The notes beneath the pieces are model-generated. The model was not told the origin of the DNA. It saw nothing but the letters and a program-made list of their open reading frames with translations, and ran no database searches. Positions 7,731 through 15,294 of a stretch of DNA of 27,922 bases are shown one piece after another. Both the position numbers and the translations under genes were made by a program. Numbering within the stretch: the stretch's first letter is position 1; each line of letters starts with the position of its first letter. Source of the DNA: an uncultured Bdellovibrionales bacterium (lineage in GTDB: Bacteria; Bdellovibrionota; Bdellovibrionia; Bdellovibrionales; JAMPXM01); NCBI GenBank assembly GCA_937927435.1, contig CALBDW010000066.1:1-27922 (forward strand), given 5' to 3'.

Positions 7731-8302
7731 TGCCAATCTACGTACCTGGCCGTCGTGACCGGCACAACCGCCCGCTTAAGAACAACAAGCGTAGCGCCGT
7801 GGCGACTCTTTCTCTGACCGCAATGGTCGACATGTTCACGGTGCTAGTGGTCTTTCTGCTGCAAAACTACCAGACGACCGGCGAAGTGATCGATCTGCAC
7901 GATGACGTGCATTTGCCGAAAGCGTCGCAAGTGAAGGAACTGAAGCCTGCGCATGTCGTTGTGGTTTCGCCGACGGAAATCAGCTTGGATAAGCGCCGGA
8001 TTGCGGATCTGGCGGCCGTGCGGGCTTCACAAGAATGGGAAATCCCGCTTTTGACTACGGCGATTACCGACCGTTTCCGCACTCTTGAGGAAAGCCGGAA
8101 ACTTCTGGGGCTTGAGCGCATCCGAGAAGCCGTCGACCAGACGAAGCCGGGAGGCCAAAGGGAAAAGCCGGAGGATTTTCGTCGTGTGACAGTTCAAGCC
8201 GATAAGTCGGTCGACTTCCTGACGATCAAGAAGGTCATGTACACGCTTTACCAGGCCGGCGCTTCGGAGATTAACTTCGCCGTCATTAAAAACGATAAAT
8301 AA
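7730..8302 (+). CDS. ExbD/TolR-family motor subunit, AglQ/AglS-like (second copy)
   Basis: This gene encodes 190 residues from ATG 7730, whose A is the last base of the upstream TGA stop. A GTG at 7727 would add one residue. A basic 26-residue N-terminal tail precedes a single transmembrane helix (LSLTAMVDMFTVLVVFLLQN) with the family's proton-carrying Asp at position 34. The periplasmic domain of about 140 residues includes a charged helical insert near 110-150 and ends in the usual TolR-type strand-helix-strand (near 155-190). This second, divergent ExbD paralogue fits the AglQ plus AglS arrangement of the Myxococcus gliding motor, where two different TolR homologues partner one TolQ homologue. 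The gene ends five bases before a convergent gene, so transcription of the two units must be separated within coding sequence or by collision. Confidence 0.92.
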   Translation: MPIYVPGRRDRHNRPLKNNKRSAVATLSLTAMVDMFTVLVVFLLQNYQTTGEVIDLHDDVHLPKASQVKELKPAHVVVVSPTEISLDKRRIADLAAVRASQEWEIPLLTTAITDRFRTLEESRKLLGLERIREAVDQTKPGGQREKPEDFRRVTVQADKSVDFLTIKKVMYTLYQAGASEINFAVIKNDK

Positions 8303-8307
8303 GAGAT

Positions 8308-9405
8308 TCAGCGCGTTTCCGTTTTGAACAGTCGCTCCGGGCTCACGGTGTCGGTCTTGGTGACAGTGAAGTAAGCCCGCCCGATTTCCCGTCCATCTGT
8401 CGTTTCAACGTTTACGCGCCATTCGCCGGGCGCGTAATTTTGTTTGACCGCGAAGCCGCGGTAGCCGCCTTTGCGGCCGCCGGTGATCTCAATCGGGATG
8501 CGATCCGTGGACTGCCAGCCTGTTCGAGGATCTTTGTATAACCACCGGACGAAGACGGCATCGCTGAAGCGGGCGGGCGAGTAGACGCGCGTGAAAACGT
8601 AGATTTTGTCACCCGGTTCGGCTCGGAATTCTCGGTCTCCGGTCTTCCAGAATTTCCACCACGGCCGCTCGTGAAAGAGGACGTATTGGTTCCCCGATTT
8701 TTCAACACGATGATAAACGCCGAGCTCTTCCACCGAGAGGGGCACGGGCGGAATCCATCCGAAAATGTAAAAAATAAGAACAACGAACAACGTTCCCAAA
8801 CTGGGGGCCGCGAATTTCCTTAACAGGAGTTTTCTGTCAATCGCCCGCTTCGCAAGCAGCCAATAGAAAACGCCGGCGCCGACGGCCGTCATGGAAAGCG
8901 AGAGAAGGAACGGAACTGTTCCCACGAATCCTAGAAGGAGGGGAACTAAAATTGAGAAAAAGGAAAAAAGGCAAACGACGTAGAGTCCGAATTTCAAATC
9001 GACGTCGCTACTTTGCACACGCTTCGATTCGTTCGCGATCAGGAGTATGACAAGAACGAGTGTGAACAGCCCTGTGGAAAAGATTGAAGAGCTTTTAAGG
9101 AAGAAGAGCGAGTAAAGGTTGAGAAGGCTTCCCAAGAAAAAGTGCGCGGCCCACCGCCGGTACCGCCAAACCCGCTCCATTTTCTCCGGCACTGTGATCA
9201 ATCCGGCGGACTCGAGGAATTCAAAGTGCAGAATGGAGCCGATCAGCACGAGATAGACGGTTTGCTGGGTGATTGAAATCGGATCGTCGATCTCTGAGAG
9301 TGTGAGAAAGTCGAAGGCGAAGCCGCCGAGGAAAACGGCGATATCCGTTTTGCTGCCTGTCGATTGAAAGAGGGCCGCCAAGCGGTTCTTGATATCCGTG
9401 ATCAA
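8308..9405 (-). CDS. Polytopic membrane protein with C-terminal DUF2914 domain
   Basis: This gene encodes 365 residues from TTG 9405, the first possible start after an in-frame stop; no strong ribosome binding site is seen. About seven hydrophobic helices fill residues 20-215. A C-terminal extracytoplasmic domain of about 130 residues matches DUF2914 in its pattern: a Trp-rich strand (WWKFWKTGDREF), DAVFVRWLYKDPRTGW, then GGRKGGYRGF, and finally GEWRVNVETTDGREIGRAYF. The molecular role of DUF2914 is unknown; it occurs in membrane or exported proteins of proteobacteria. The gene begins 16 bases after the GYF_2-PilZ gene on the same strand, so the two are likely cotranscribed. A functional link to c-di-GMP signalling is possible but not shown. 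Confidence 0.82.
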   Translation of the reverse strand: MITDIKNRLAALFQSTGSKTDIAVFLGGFAFDFLTLSEIDDPISITQQTVYLVLIGSILHFEFLESAGLITVPEKMERVWRYRRWAAHFFLGSLLNLYSLFFLKSSSIFSTGLFTLVLVILLIANESKRVQSSDVDLKFGLYVVCLFSFFSILVPLLLGFVGTVPFLLSLSMTAVGAGVFYWLLAKRAIDRKLLLRKFAAPSLGTLFVVLIFYIFGWIPPVPLSVEELGVYHRVEKSGNQYVLFHERPWWKFWKTGDREFRAEPGDKIYVFTRVYSPARFSDAVFVRWLYKDPRTGWQSTDRIPIEITGGRKGGYRGFAVKQNYAPGEWRVNVETTDGREIGRAYFTVTKTDTVSPERLFKTETR

Positions 9406-9421
9406 GGTGTATCGTCTTGTC

Positions 9422-10153
9422 TTAAGCTACGGATTTGTTTTGGTCCGCTTCAAACATAAAGCGTTTCACGTAATCGTGAATGATCGATTGCGCTTCGGGC
9501 TGAATCTTGTGAAAGCGGATCCCCGCATGCCCGCTCGGTGTGACGTAGACGACTTCTCCGCGAACATGAATCTGCGATTTCAAGTCGTGGCTTTTGATGA
9601 GCAGTGAAACCTCGTCACCGCGCCGGAGGTCGCTCGCTTCGGCAATCCCCATTCCGGCGACGCTGATCGAAGCCGCCTTAACCAGAAACCCCTTCGGCGG
9701 TTCGCTGATTCGATTGACGGCGACGGTGCCCATCAGAGGCGCGCGGGGAACTTCCCGACGGCTGATACCGACCCTCTCCAAAACGTCGTGCAGCTCGAAA
9801 ATGCTCTGCCACTGTTTCATGCCGATCGCCCAGAGGCGGACTCTTTCGAGTTCGCGGGCGGACTTGATGACGTCGATCATTTCTTGTTGCGTCAGCGGGC
9901 CGGCCGGTTTAGCGCCGCCCATGTCGACGTACCATATCGGTTTTTTGTCCGGTGTCGTTGCGGCTTTCAGAATCGATTCGAGATCCCTTTCCCATGCGGA
10001 AACGGGAATCCATTCGCGTTGGCCTTTCCACCAGATAAAGCACTTGGCTTTCAGGTCGAGTTCGCGGATCTTGCTTTTGACCTGATCCGTATCGAAGGGA
10101 CCTGAGACCACGTTATCGATGTAGAGGAACCACGCGTGTGCCATACACGACAT
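9422..10153 (-). CDS. Tandem GYF_2 (DUF4339) plus PilZ domain protein, putative c-di-GMP effector
   Basis: This is a soluble cytoplasmic protein of 243 residues from ATG 10153; a second ATG three codons later is possible. Residues about 6-58 form one GYF_2-like module (WFLYIDNVVSGPF with a later Trp-containing REWIPV). Residues about 72-125 form a second (IWYVDMGGAKPAGPLTQQEM with KQWQSIFEL). The C-terminal 110 residues are a PilZ domain. Its c-di-GMP-binding RxxxR motif is present as REVPR, but the second motif (D/NxSxxG) reads SISVAG, with Ser at its first position. Binding may therefore be altered. PilZ proteins with N-terminal GYF_2 modules are common in predatory Bdellovibrio-type bacteria, and GYF modules bind proline-rich peptides. 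The neighbouring TonB-like protein has a cytoplasmic Pro/Gln-rich linker, an attractive but untested partner. Confidence 0.85.
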   Translation of the reverse strand: MSCMAHAWFLYIDNVVSGPFDTDQVKSKIRELDLKAKCFIWWKGQREWIPVSAWERDLESILKAATTPDKKPIWYVDMGGAKPAGPLTQQEMIDVIKSARELERVRLWAIGMKQWQSIFELHDVLERVGISRREVPRAPLMGTVAVNRISEPPKGFLVKAASISVAGMGIAEASDLRRGDEVSLLIKSHDLKSQIHVRGEVVYVTPSGHAGIRFHKIQPEAQSIIHDYVKRFMFEADQNKSVA

Positions 10154-10252
10154 GTTTCGGGTGATTCCAGATAAGACTTAACGTCCAGGTACGGATTCTT
10201 AAGCTGAACGCGCCGTTCTTGGGCAAATGTCGAGTCGGTAAAACGAAGTAAT

Positions 10253-10282
10253 TTGCCTTCGACTGGACGCGGTCGGCATACT
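10253..10282 (+). promoter_or_regulatory. Candidate sigma-70-type promoter for the lpt operon
   Basis: TTGCCT and CATACT are separated by 18 bases. Each matches the vegetative consensus at four of six positions. They lie in the 161-base divergent gap, with the predicted transcript start about 25 bases before ATG 10315. This is a weak prediction from sequence alone. Confidence 0.3.
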
Positions 10283-10314
10283 TTCGAAATGGACGGCTTG
10301 GATTCTGAGGTTGG

Positions 10315-11343
10315 ATGAGCAGGCGGAACAGCATCATATTAGGATTGCTCTTCGGGATACTCGTCATCGAGATCCTCATCCTTGCGCCGAAGGAAATCGG
10401 CTCTTTCGAGGACAGCCCCGCCGACGCGGCGAAAGTCGGTCAGAGCGAGGAGAGCGAAGGAGCGGGGAGATCCGGGCAAATCATGAAAGACGTCCACTCG
10501 GTCGAAGCGAGAAAGAACGGAAAGGAGTGGGAGCTTTGGGCGGCGAGCGCCCACCAACCGAATCCGAACCAGGTTTGGACGATTGAGCGCGTTAAAGTGA
10601 AGTTTTACGGCGCTGACGGAGTCATCTACACAGTAGCGGGCCGGGAGGGGCAAGTCTCCCCGAACGAAAAAGGCGTACGTGACTTGCGGGTGAGCGGGAG
10701 CGTCGAGACGCGTTCATCGAACGGCTATGTTTTCAGATCCGAGGCGGTTTTCTATGATTCGCTCACGAAGAAGCTGACAAGTCATTCCGCGATCGAAATG
10801 CGGGCGCCCCCAGACAAGGATGGTGGGAGGATGGTTCTTACAGGAAGCGATATGGTCGCAGATTTGGAAACCAACGAAATCGCGGTCAACAAAAGCGTGC
10901 ACACGACCAAAGAGCTGAAAGACGGTAAAAAGCTCGTGATTTCCAGCGATCGAGCGGTTTTTAGTGGCAAAACAAAAATGGCTTATTTTTTGGGGAACGT
11001 GGTCATCACGTACGATACAATGACCTTAAGCGGTCCTGAAGCGCGGTTTGCTTACGACCGCTCCGGCCAAGTCCTTCAGTCGGTGCATGTGTCGGGTGGC
11101 ATTCGCGTGACGGACACGGACCGGTTCGCCGTCAGCAAGTCGGTGAGCGTCGACTTTATCAATGACGAAGTGGTGTTCCGCGGTTCTCCTCGCGTGACCC
11201 AGAAAGGCGATCAGTTGTCCGGAGATGAAATCGTTTTTATGAAGGGCGGAAGTAAAGTGCGCGTCAAAAACGCTCGCGCTCGCATCGAATCCATCATGGA
11301 CGAGGAGGATGCGGGAACAGACTCGGAAAGTAAACTTCAATGA
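10315..11343 (+). CDS. lptC: LptC-LptA (OstA-like) fusion, LPS transport periplasmic bridge protein
   Basis: This gene encodes 342 residues from ATG 10315, with TGAGG four bases upstream. An N-terminal membrane anchor (about residues 6-25) is followed by an LptC-like beta-jellyroll region (about 55-185, with EWELWAASAHQ and FRSEAVFYDSLTKKL). The C-terminal half (about 190-330) is a further jellyroll stretch with LptA/OstA features. These include YFLGNVVITYDTMTLSGPEA and the final repeat VVFRGSPRVTQKGDQLSGDE, which is typical of LptA. LptC is usually about 190 residues and LptA about 180, so this looks like both in one chain. The protein would carry LPS from the LptBFG ATPase across the periplasm. 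Its stop overlaps the lptB start (ATGA). No separate lptA is seen here, though one may exist elsewhere. Confidence 0.85.
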   Translation: MSRRNSIILGLLFGILVIEILILAPKEIGSFEDSPADAAKVGQSEESEGAGRSGQIMKDVHSVEARKNGKEWELWAASAHQPNPNQVWTIERVKVKFYGADGVIYTVAGREGQVSPNEKGVRDLRVSGSVETRSSNGYVFRSEAVFYDSLTKKLTSHSAIEMRAPPDKDGGRMVLTGSDMVADLETNEIAVNKSVHTTKELKDGKKLVISSDRAVFSGKTKMAYFLGNVVITYDTMTLSGPEARFAYDRSGQVLQSVHVSGGIRVTDTDRFAVSKSVSVDFINDEVVFRGSPRVTQKGDQLSGDEIVFMKGGSKVRVKNARARIESIMDEEDAGTDSESKLQ

Positions 11344-12062
11344 AAAAGTTGATCGTAAATAAAATATCAAAATCATTTAAACACCGGCGCGTCGTAGATG
11401 GCGTAAGTTTTGAAGTCGACCGAGGGCAAGTCGTCGGCCTGCTCGGCCCCAACGGAGCTGGAAAGACGACCAGCTTTTACATGGTCGTTGGTCTTGTCAC
11501 CCCCGACGACGGGGACATCCTGCTCGGGGACACGTCGATCCGGAATATGCCGATGTTTCAGCGTGCCCGCGTGGGGTTGAGCTATCTCCCCCAGGAGGCC
11601 AGCATTTTCCGGCGCCTGACTGTCCGTGAAAATATTCTCGTCGCGCTTGAGGCCCACGGCGTGTCGGGCACGGCAAAGAGCGAACGCTTGGAGCAGTTGC
11701 TCGAGGAGTTTTCGATTGGACATATACGGGACAGCTACGGGTACGCGCTGTCGGGTGGCGAAAGGCGGCGGGTGGAAATCGCGAGAGCGCTGGCCGGAGA
11801 GCCGAAATACATCCTTCTGGACGAGCCTTTCGCCGGGATCGACCCGATCGCCGTCGCCGATATCCAGCAGATCATCAGGACTTTGAAAGAGCGGGAAATC
11901 GGAATTCTCATTACTGATCACAACGTACGTGAGACATTAGGCATTTGCGATTATGCTTATATAATGAAAGACGGAAAGGTGCAGGTCGAAGGCGATGCCC
12001 AGGAGGTGGCGTCTTCGGAGCTGGCCCGTCGTTTCTATTTGGGAGAAAACTTTAGGCTCTAA
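11340..12062 (+). CDS. lptB: LPS export ABC transporter ATP-binding protein LptB
   Basis: This gene encodes 240 residues, the normal LptB length, and starts at ATG 11340 overlapping the upstream TGA. Walker A (GPNGAGKTT) is at residues 36-44. The Q-loop region (LSYLPQEASIFRRLTV) is typical of LptB. The ABC signature is LSGGERRRVEIARAL, Walker B is YILLDEPFAGID and the switch His is in ILITDHNVRETL. LptB hydrolyses ATP in the cytoplasm to drive extraction of LPS by LptFG and its delivery to LptC. Close coupling with the LptC-LptA-like gene and rpoN downstream is the classic proteobacterial arrangement. Confidence is very high. Confidence 0.97.
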   Translation: MKKLIVNKISKSFKHRRVVDGVSFEVDRGQVVGLLGPNGAGKTTSFYMVVGLVTPDDGDILLGDTSIRNMPMFQRARVGLSYLPQEASIFRRLTVRENILVALEAHGVSGTAKSERLEQLLEEFSIGHIRDSYGYALSGGERRRVEIARALAGEPKYILLDEPFAGIDPIAVADIQQIIRTLKEREIGILITDHNVRETLGICDYAYIMKDGKVQVEGDAQEVASSELARRFYLGENFRL

Positions 12063-12073
12063 ACGGAGATGTG

Positions 12074-13501
12074 ATGGCGGTAGGTCTCAAACAATCGCTG
12101 AATCTGACGCAGACACTGCGGATGACTCCGCAATTGCAGCAGGCCATTAAACTCTTGCAGTTGTCGCGCATGGAACTCGAGACGGCCATTCGCAAAGAGC
12201 TTGAAGAGAACCCTGTTCTCGAGGAAATGGTCGAAACGACCGCTGAAGAGGGGCCAGTTCAGGAAGCGAGTGCCGCCGAAGAAACGGGCGTAGGGGAGCA
12301 AGATCAAGACCCGCAAAAACAAGACGAGTTTGACTGGGAGTCCTATCTCGAGCCGACGTACAAGCCGATGCAGAACATGGCGGGCGGCACCGAAGAGATC
12401 ATGAACTACGAAAACCTGATCTCGACGACGCCGACGCTGTACGATCACCTCATGTGGCAGATGCGGAATTCCGGCTTCAACGAAGAAGAGCAGTATTTGA
12501 TCGGAATTCTCATCAGCTACATCGACGATGACGGCTACCTAAAGGTTCCGCTCGAACAGATCGCCGAGGACGAAAACGTTTCGAAAGAGGATCTGGAAAG
12601 CGTGCTGCCCTTCATACACGAGTTTGACCCACCGGGAGTGGGCGCGCGCGACTTGAAAGAGTGTCTCATTGTACAAGCGAAACATCTCCAGGAAGACACG
12701 CACGACCTGATCCAGCTCATCAATAACCATTTAAAAGATCTGGAGAAGAAAAACTACGAAGGCATCGCGCGCGCCATGGGGCGTGACCTCGAGGATATCA
12801 TCGAGATGTGCAAGATCATCTACTCGATGGATCCCAAGCCGGGCCGCCAATTCATGACGAGCGAAACCCAGTACGTGACGCCAGATGTTTATGTCTACAA
12901 AGTTGGCGACGAATACATGGTTTCGCTCAACGAAGACGGTCTGCCGAAGCTGCGCATTTCGAACTTCTATAAGAATGTGCTTCAACAGGCGAAAAACTCG
13001 AATGACCCGACCCAGGAATACATCCAGGAGAAGCTGCGATCGGCGGTTTGGCTGATCAAGTCGATCCATCAGCGGCAGCGCACGATCTACAAGGTCACCG
13101 AGTCGATCGTGAAACACCAGCGGGAGTTTTTCGATAAGGGGCCGGCTTACATCAAGCCGATGATCCTGCGTGATATCGCCAACGACATCGGCATGCATGA
13201 GTCCACGGTCAGCCGGGTGACCACGGCGAAATACGTGCACACGCCGCGCGGAATTTTCGAACTGAAGTATTTCTTTAACTCGGGCATTAACACGGATGAC
13301 GGCGACGCGTTGGCGTCCGAATCCGTTAAGCTCAAGATTAAAGAGCTGGTCGCCGCTGAAGATCCTAAGAATCCGCTCTCGGATCAGAAGATTGTGGACT
13401 TACTCAAGAAAGATGGTATTCAAATAGCACGGCGGACTGTAGCAAAATATCGCGACGTGCTAAAGATCCTGCCTTCGAGTAAGAGAAAGAAATACTTCTA
13501 A
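12074..13501 (+). CDS. rpoN: RNA polymerase sigma-54 factor RpoN
   Basis: This gene encodes 475 residues from ATG 12074, preferred over GTG 12071 because GGAG lies five bases before it. Region I (residues about 1-50) has the Gln/Leu-rich activator-interacting sequence (NLTQTLRMTPQLQQAIKLLQ). An acidic region II follows (about 55-95). The core-binding domain is about 110-300 and the helix-turn-helix about 360-385 (LRDIANDIGMHESTVSRVT). The RpoN box ARRTVAKYRD, which contacts the -24 element, starts at residue 452. Sigma-54 directs transcription from -24/-12 promoters with AAA+ activators. The gene starts 11 bases after lptB, so it shares the lpt operon as in Enterobacteria and many other proteobacteria. 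Confidence 0.98.
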   Translation: MAVGLKQSLNLTQTLRMTPQLQQAIKLLQLSRMELETAIRKELEENPVLEEMVETTAEEGPVQEASAAEETGVGEQDQDPQKQDEFDWESYLEPTYKPMQNMAGGTEEIMNYENLISTTPTLYDHLMWQMRNSGFNEEEQYLIGILISYIDDDGYLKVPLEQIAEDENVSKEDLESVLPFIHEFDPPGVGARDLKECLIVQAKHLQEDTHDLIQLINNHLKDLEKKNYEGIARAMGRDLEDIIEMCKIIYSMDPKPGRQFMTSETQYVTPDVYVYKVGDEYMVSLNEDGLPKLRISNFYKNVLQQAKNSNDPTQEYIQEKLRSAVWLIKSIHQRQRTIYKVTESIVKHQREFFDKGPAYIKPMILRDIANDIGMHESTVSRVTTAKYVHTPRGIFELKYFFNSGINTDDGDALASESVKLKIKELVAAEDPKNPLSDQKIVDLLKKDGIQIARRTVAKYRDVLKILPSSKRKKYF

Positions 13502-13511
13502 GCGCCTCGAA

Positions 13512-15077
13512 ATGCTGATTGCGATTGTCTTTTTTCTTTCGGCCGCCCTCGGGGTCGGCCTTATCGAGTTCTCTCGGCGCATGAACCGGAGACGGGCCTG
13601 CTTGCGCGCGCAAGCAGAGGCCGAACGTATTATCTCAGAAGCCAAAGAGGAAGCTGAGCACCGCTTGGAAGAAGCGAAGCTGGTCGCCAGCGAAGTCGAA
13701 GACGAAATCTGGGCGCGCCATGAAAAGGAACTCGACGAACTCGAAGCCCGCGTCAAAGCCGGCGAGGAGGAGTACCGTAGAAAGCGCAGCGAAGGCGATC
13801 GCAGTTACAATCAAGATCTGAGAGAAATTCAAAAGCAGCTCGCTGATGTTCAGGAACGAGAGGCAGTGCTGGCGGAGCGTCAGGCCCGGTACAATCGCCT
13901 CAAGAATGACGCCCAAAAATTGCGGAAAACCCTGATTGAGGAACTCACGAAGATCACGGGTCTTGATCCCAAAGAGTTGCGCCGTGAACTGGTGGCCAGG
14001 GAAGAGAACCAACTCCAGCTCGAAGCTAAGAAAAAAGCGGCTGAATTTGAGGAAGAGATCCGGGCCAACAGCGAAGAAATCGCGAAAAAGATCATCGCGG
14101 TTGCTTTAAACCGCTTCCCGCGTGCCGCTTGCACCGAGCGTGGTATCGGCGTTGTGGAAATTCCGAACGAGGACGTGAAAAAGCGGATGCTGGGGCCCGA
14201 TGGGCGTAACATCCGGCTATTGCAGGAGCTGGCGGGAGTCGAGATCTCCGTCAGCGAAAACAATACCTTCCAGGTCGCAAGTTATGACCCCTTCGTGAGG
14301 GAAGTGACGACGCGGTGTTTGGAGAAGCTGCTCCACGAACGCGCCCCCAATGAGGAGACGGTCCGCCGTCTCTTTGAGAAAACCAAGGGTGATGTCACTC
14401 GAAAAATCGAAGCGGACGGAAACCGTGTCGCGGCGGAACTGGGCTGTCGCGATCTTCATCCCGAAATCAAGAGGATGTTGGGACTTCTCCGCTACCGTTA
14501 CTCGTTCGCTCAAAACCAGCACTTCCATGTCGCCGAGGTCGGCTGGTTGTGTGGTCTTCTTGCCAGCGAGTTGGGGTCGGTTCCGGTACCGTGGGCGAAA
14601 CGCGCGGGTCTTCTGCATGACGTTGGAAAAGCTATGGATCACGCGGTTGAAGGCGGTCACGCGGTGATCGGTGCGGATTTCATACAGGCCCGCGGGGAAA
14701 AGCCGCATATCGTTCATGCTGTCCGAGCTCACCATTACGAAGAGCAACCAAGCACCGATCTCGCCTTTTTGGTGATTGCCGCTGACGCGATGTCGGGAGC
14801 GCGTCCAGGGGCGAGACGCTCAGTCGTCAGTCTTTATAACCAAAAGATCGAGGCTCTCACGGCGATCGCGGAAGGATTTAAGGGAGTCACCAAAACTCTT
14901 ATTCTTAACGCCGGCCGCGAAGTGCGCGTGTTGGTCGACAGCCGCCGTGTGAGTGATGAGCAAACCTTGAAACTTTCCCGTCAAATCGCGGACAAGATCG
15001 AGGAGGAGTGCCAGTATCCCGGACAAATCAAGGTGGTCTTGATTCGCGAAACACATGCTGAAGCCGTGGCGAAGTAA
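13512..15077 (+). CDS. rny: Ribonuclease Y (Rny)
   Basis: This gene encodes 521 residues, normal for RNase Y. An N-terminal membrane anchor (about residues 1-20) is followed by a long charged coiled coil (about 25-200). The KH RNA-binding domain lies near 210-275; its loop reads LGPDGRNIR, where most family members have GREGRNIR. The HD domain has the metal-binding pair His369-Asp370 in LLHDVGKAMDHAVEGGH and the conserved ADAMSGARPGARR. RNase Y is the membrane-bound endoribonuclease that starts mRNA decay in many bacteria lacking RNase E. The gene lies 10 bases after rpoN without a clear ribosome binding site, which suggests translational coupling. Its place between rpoN and hpf is unusual compared with the Enterobacteria. 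Confidence 0.96.
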   Translation: MLIAIVFFLSAALGVGLIEFSRRMNRRRACLRAQAEAERIISEAKEEAEHRLEEAKLVASEVEDEIWARHEKELDELEARVKAGEEEYRRKRSEGDRSYNQDLREIQKQLADVQEREAVLAERQARYNRLKNDAQKLRKTLIEELTKITGLDPKELRRELVAREENQLQLEAKKKAAEFEEEIRANSEEIAKKIIAVALNRFPRAACTERGIGVVEIPNEDVKKRMLGPDGRNIRLLQELAGVEISVSENNTFQVASYDPFVREVTTRCLEKLLHERAPNEETVRRLFEKTKGDVTRKIEADGNRVAAELGCRDLHPEIKRMLGLLRYRYSFAQNQHFHVAEVGWLCGLLASELGSVPVPWAKRAGLLHDVGKAMDHAVEGGHAVIGADFIQARGEKPHIVHAVRAHHYEEQPSTDLAFLVIAADAMSGARPGARRSVVSLYNQKIEALTAIAEGFKGVTKTLILNAGREVRVLVDSRRVSDEQTLKLSRQIADKIEEECQYPGQIKVVLIRETHAEAVAK

Positions 15078-15169
15078 ATCTTTTAGTCAATGCTCCGGTA
15101 AAATTCTTTAGATTCGCGTCTTAGAACGATACGTTTTCCCTATTCAGAAGCGTTGACCCCACGTTTCCA

Positions 15170-15183
15170 CGAAAAATTTTTCG
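15170..15183. promoter_or_regulatory. 14-bp perfect palindrome upstream of hpf
   Basis: CGAAAAATTTTTCG is a perfect palindrome 112 bases before the hpf start. An AT-rich core with CG ends could be an operator or, with the upstream TTGACC at 15153, lie in a promoter region. No -10 element of good quality was found, so the role is unknown. Confidence 0.35.
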
Positions 15184-15199
15184 AGGCGCTGCACTTTGG

Positions 15200-15214
15200 T
15201 CGGAACCCTTCCGA
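15200..15214 (+). other. Tight hairpin in hpf upstream region
   Basis: TCGGAA and TTCCGA form a perfect 6-bp stem around a 3-base CCC loop. It is followed by ATAGGTA rather than a T-run, so it is not a typical terminator for rny. It may shape the hpf leader or the rny transcript end. Confidence 0.35.
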
Positions 15215-15226
15215 TAGGTACATCAC

Positions 15227-15253
15227 AAGCGGATTTTGAAAGCACATCCGCTT
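15227..15253 (+). other. Stem-loop in the hpf leader
   Basis: AAGCGGAT and ATCCGCTT form a perfect 8-bp stem around an 11-base loop, ending 41 bases before the hpf start codon. It lies within the probable 5' untranslated region and could control stability or translation, or be a protein-binding site. Confidence 0.4.
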
Positions 15254-15294
15254 CAAATCCCAATAAACGCTAATAAGAAGAAAGGGGTTGTTGG

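Noticed and set aside
10154..10314. A further small gene in the divergent gap between the PilZ and lptC genes
   Set aside because: A - strand open frame crosses this gap but has no ribosome binding site or recognisable domain and overlaps the lptC start. The gap is better explained as divergent promoters.
15153..15181. Vegetative promoter for hpf with TTGACC as -35
   Set aside because: At 16-18 base spacing the downstream hexamers are only T- or A-rich runs (such as ATTTTT), so no convincing -10 element could be named.
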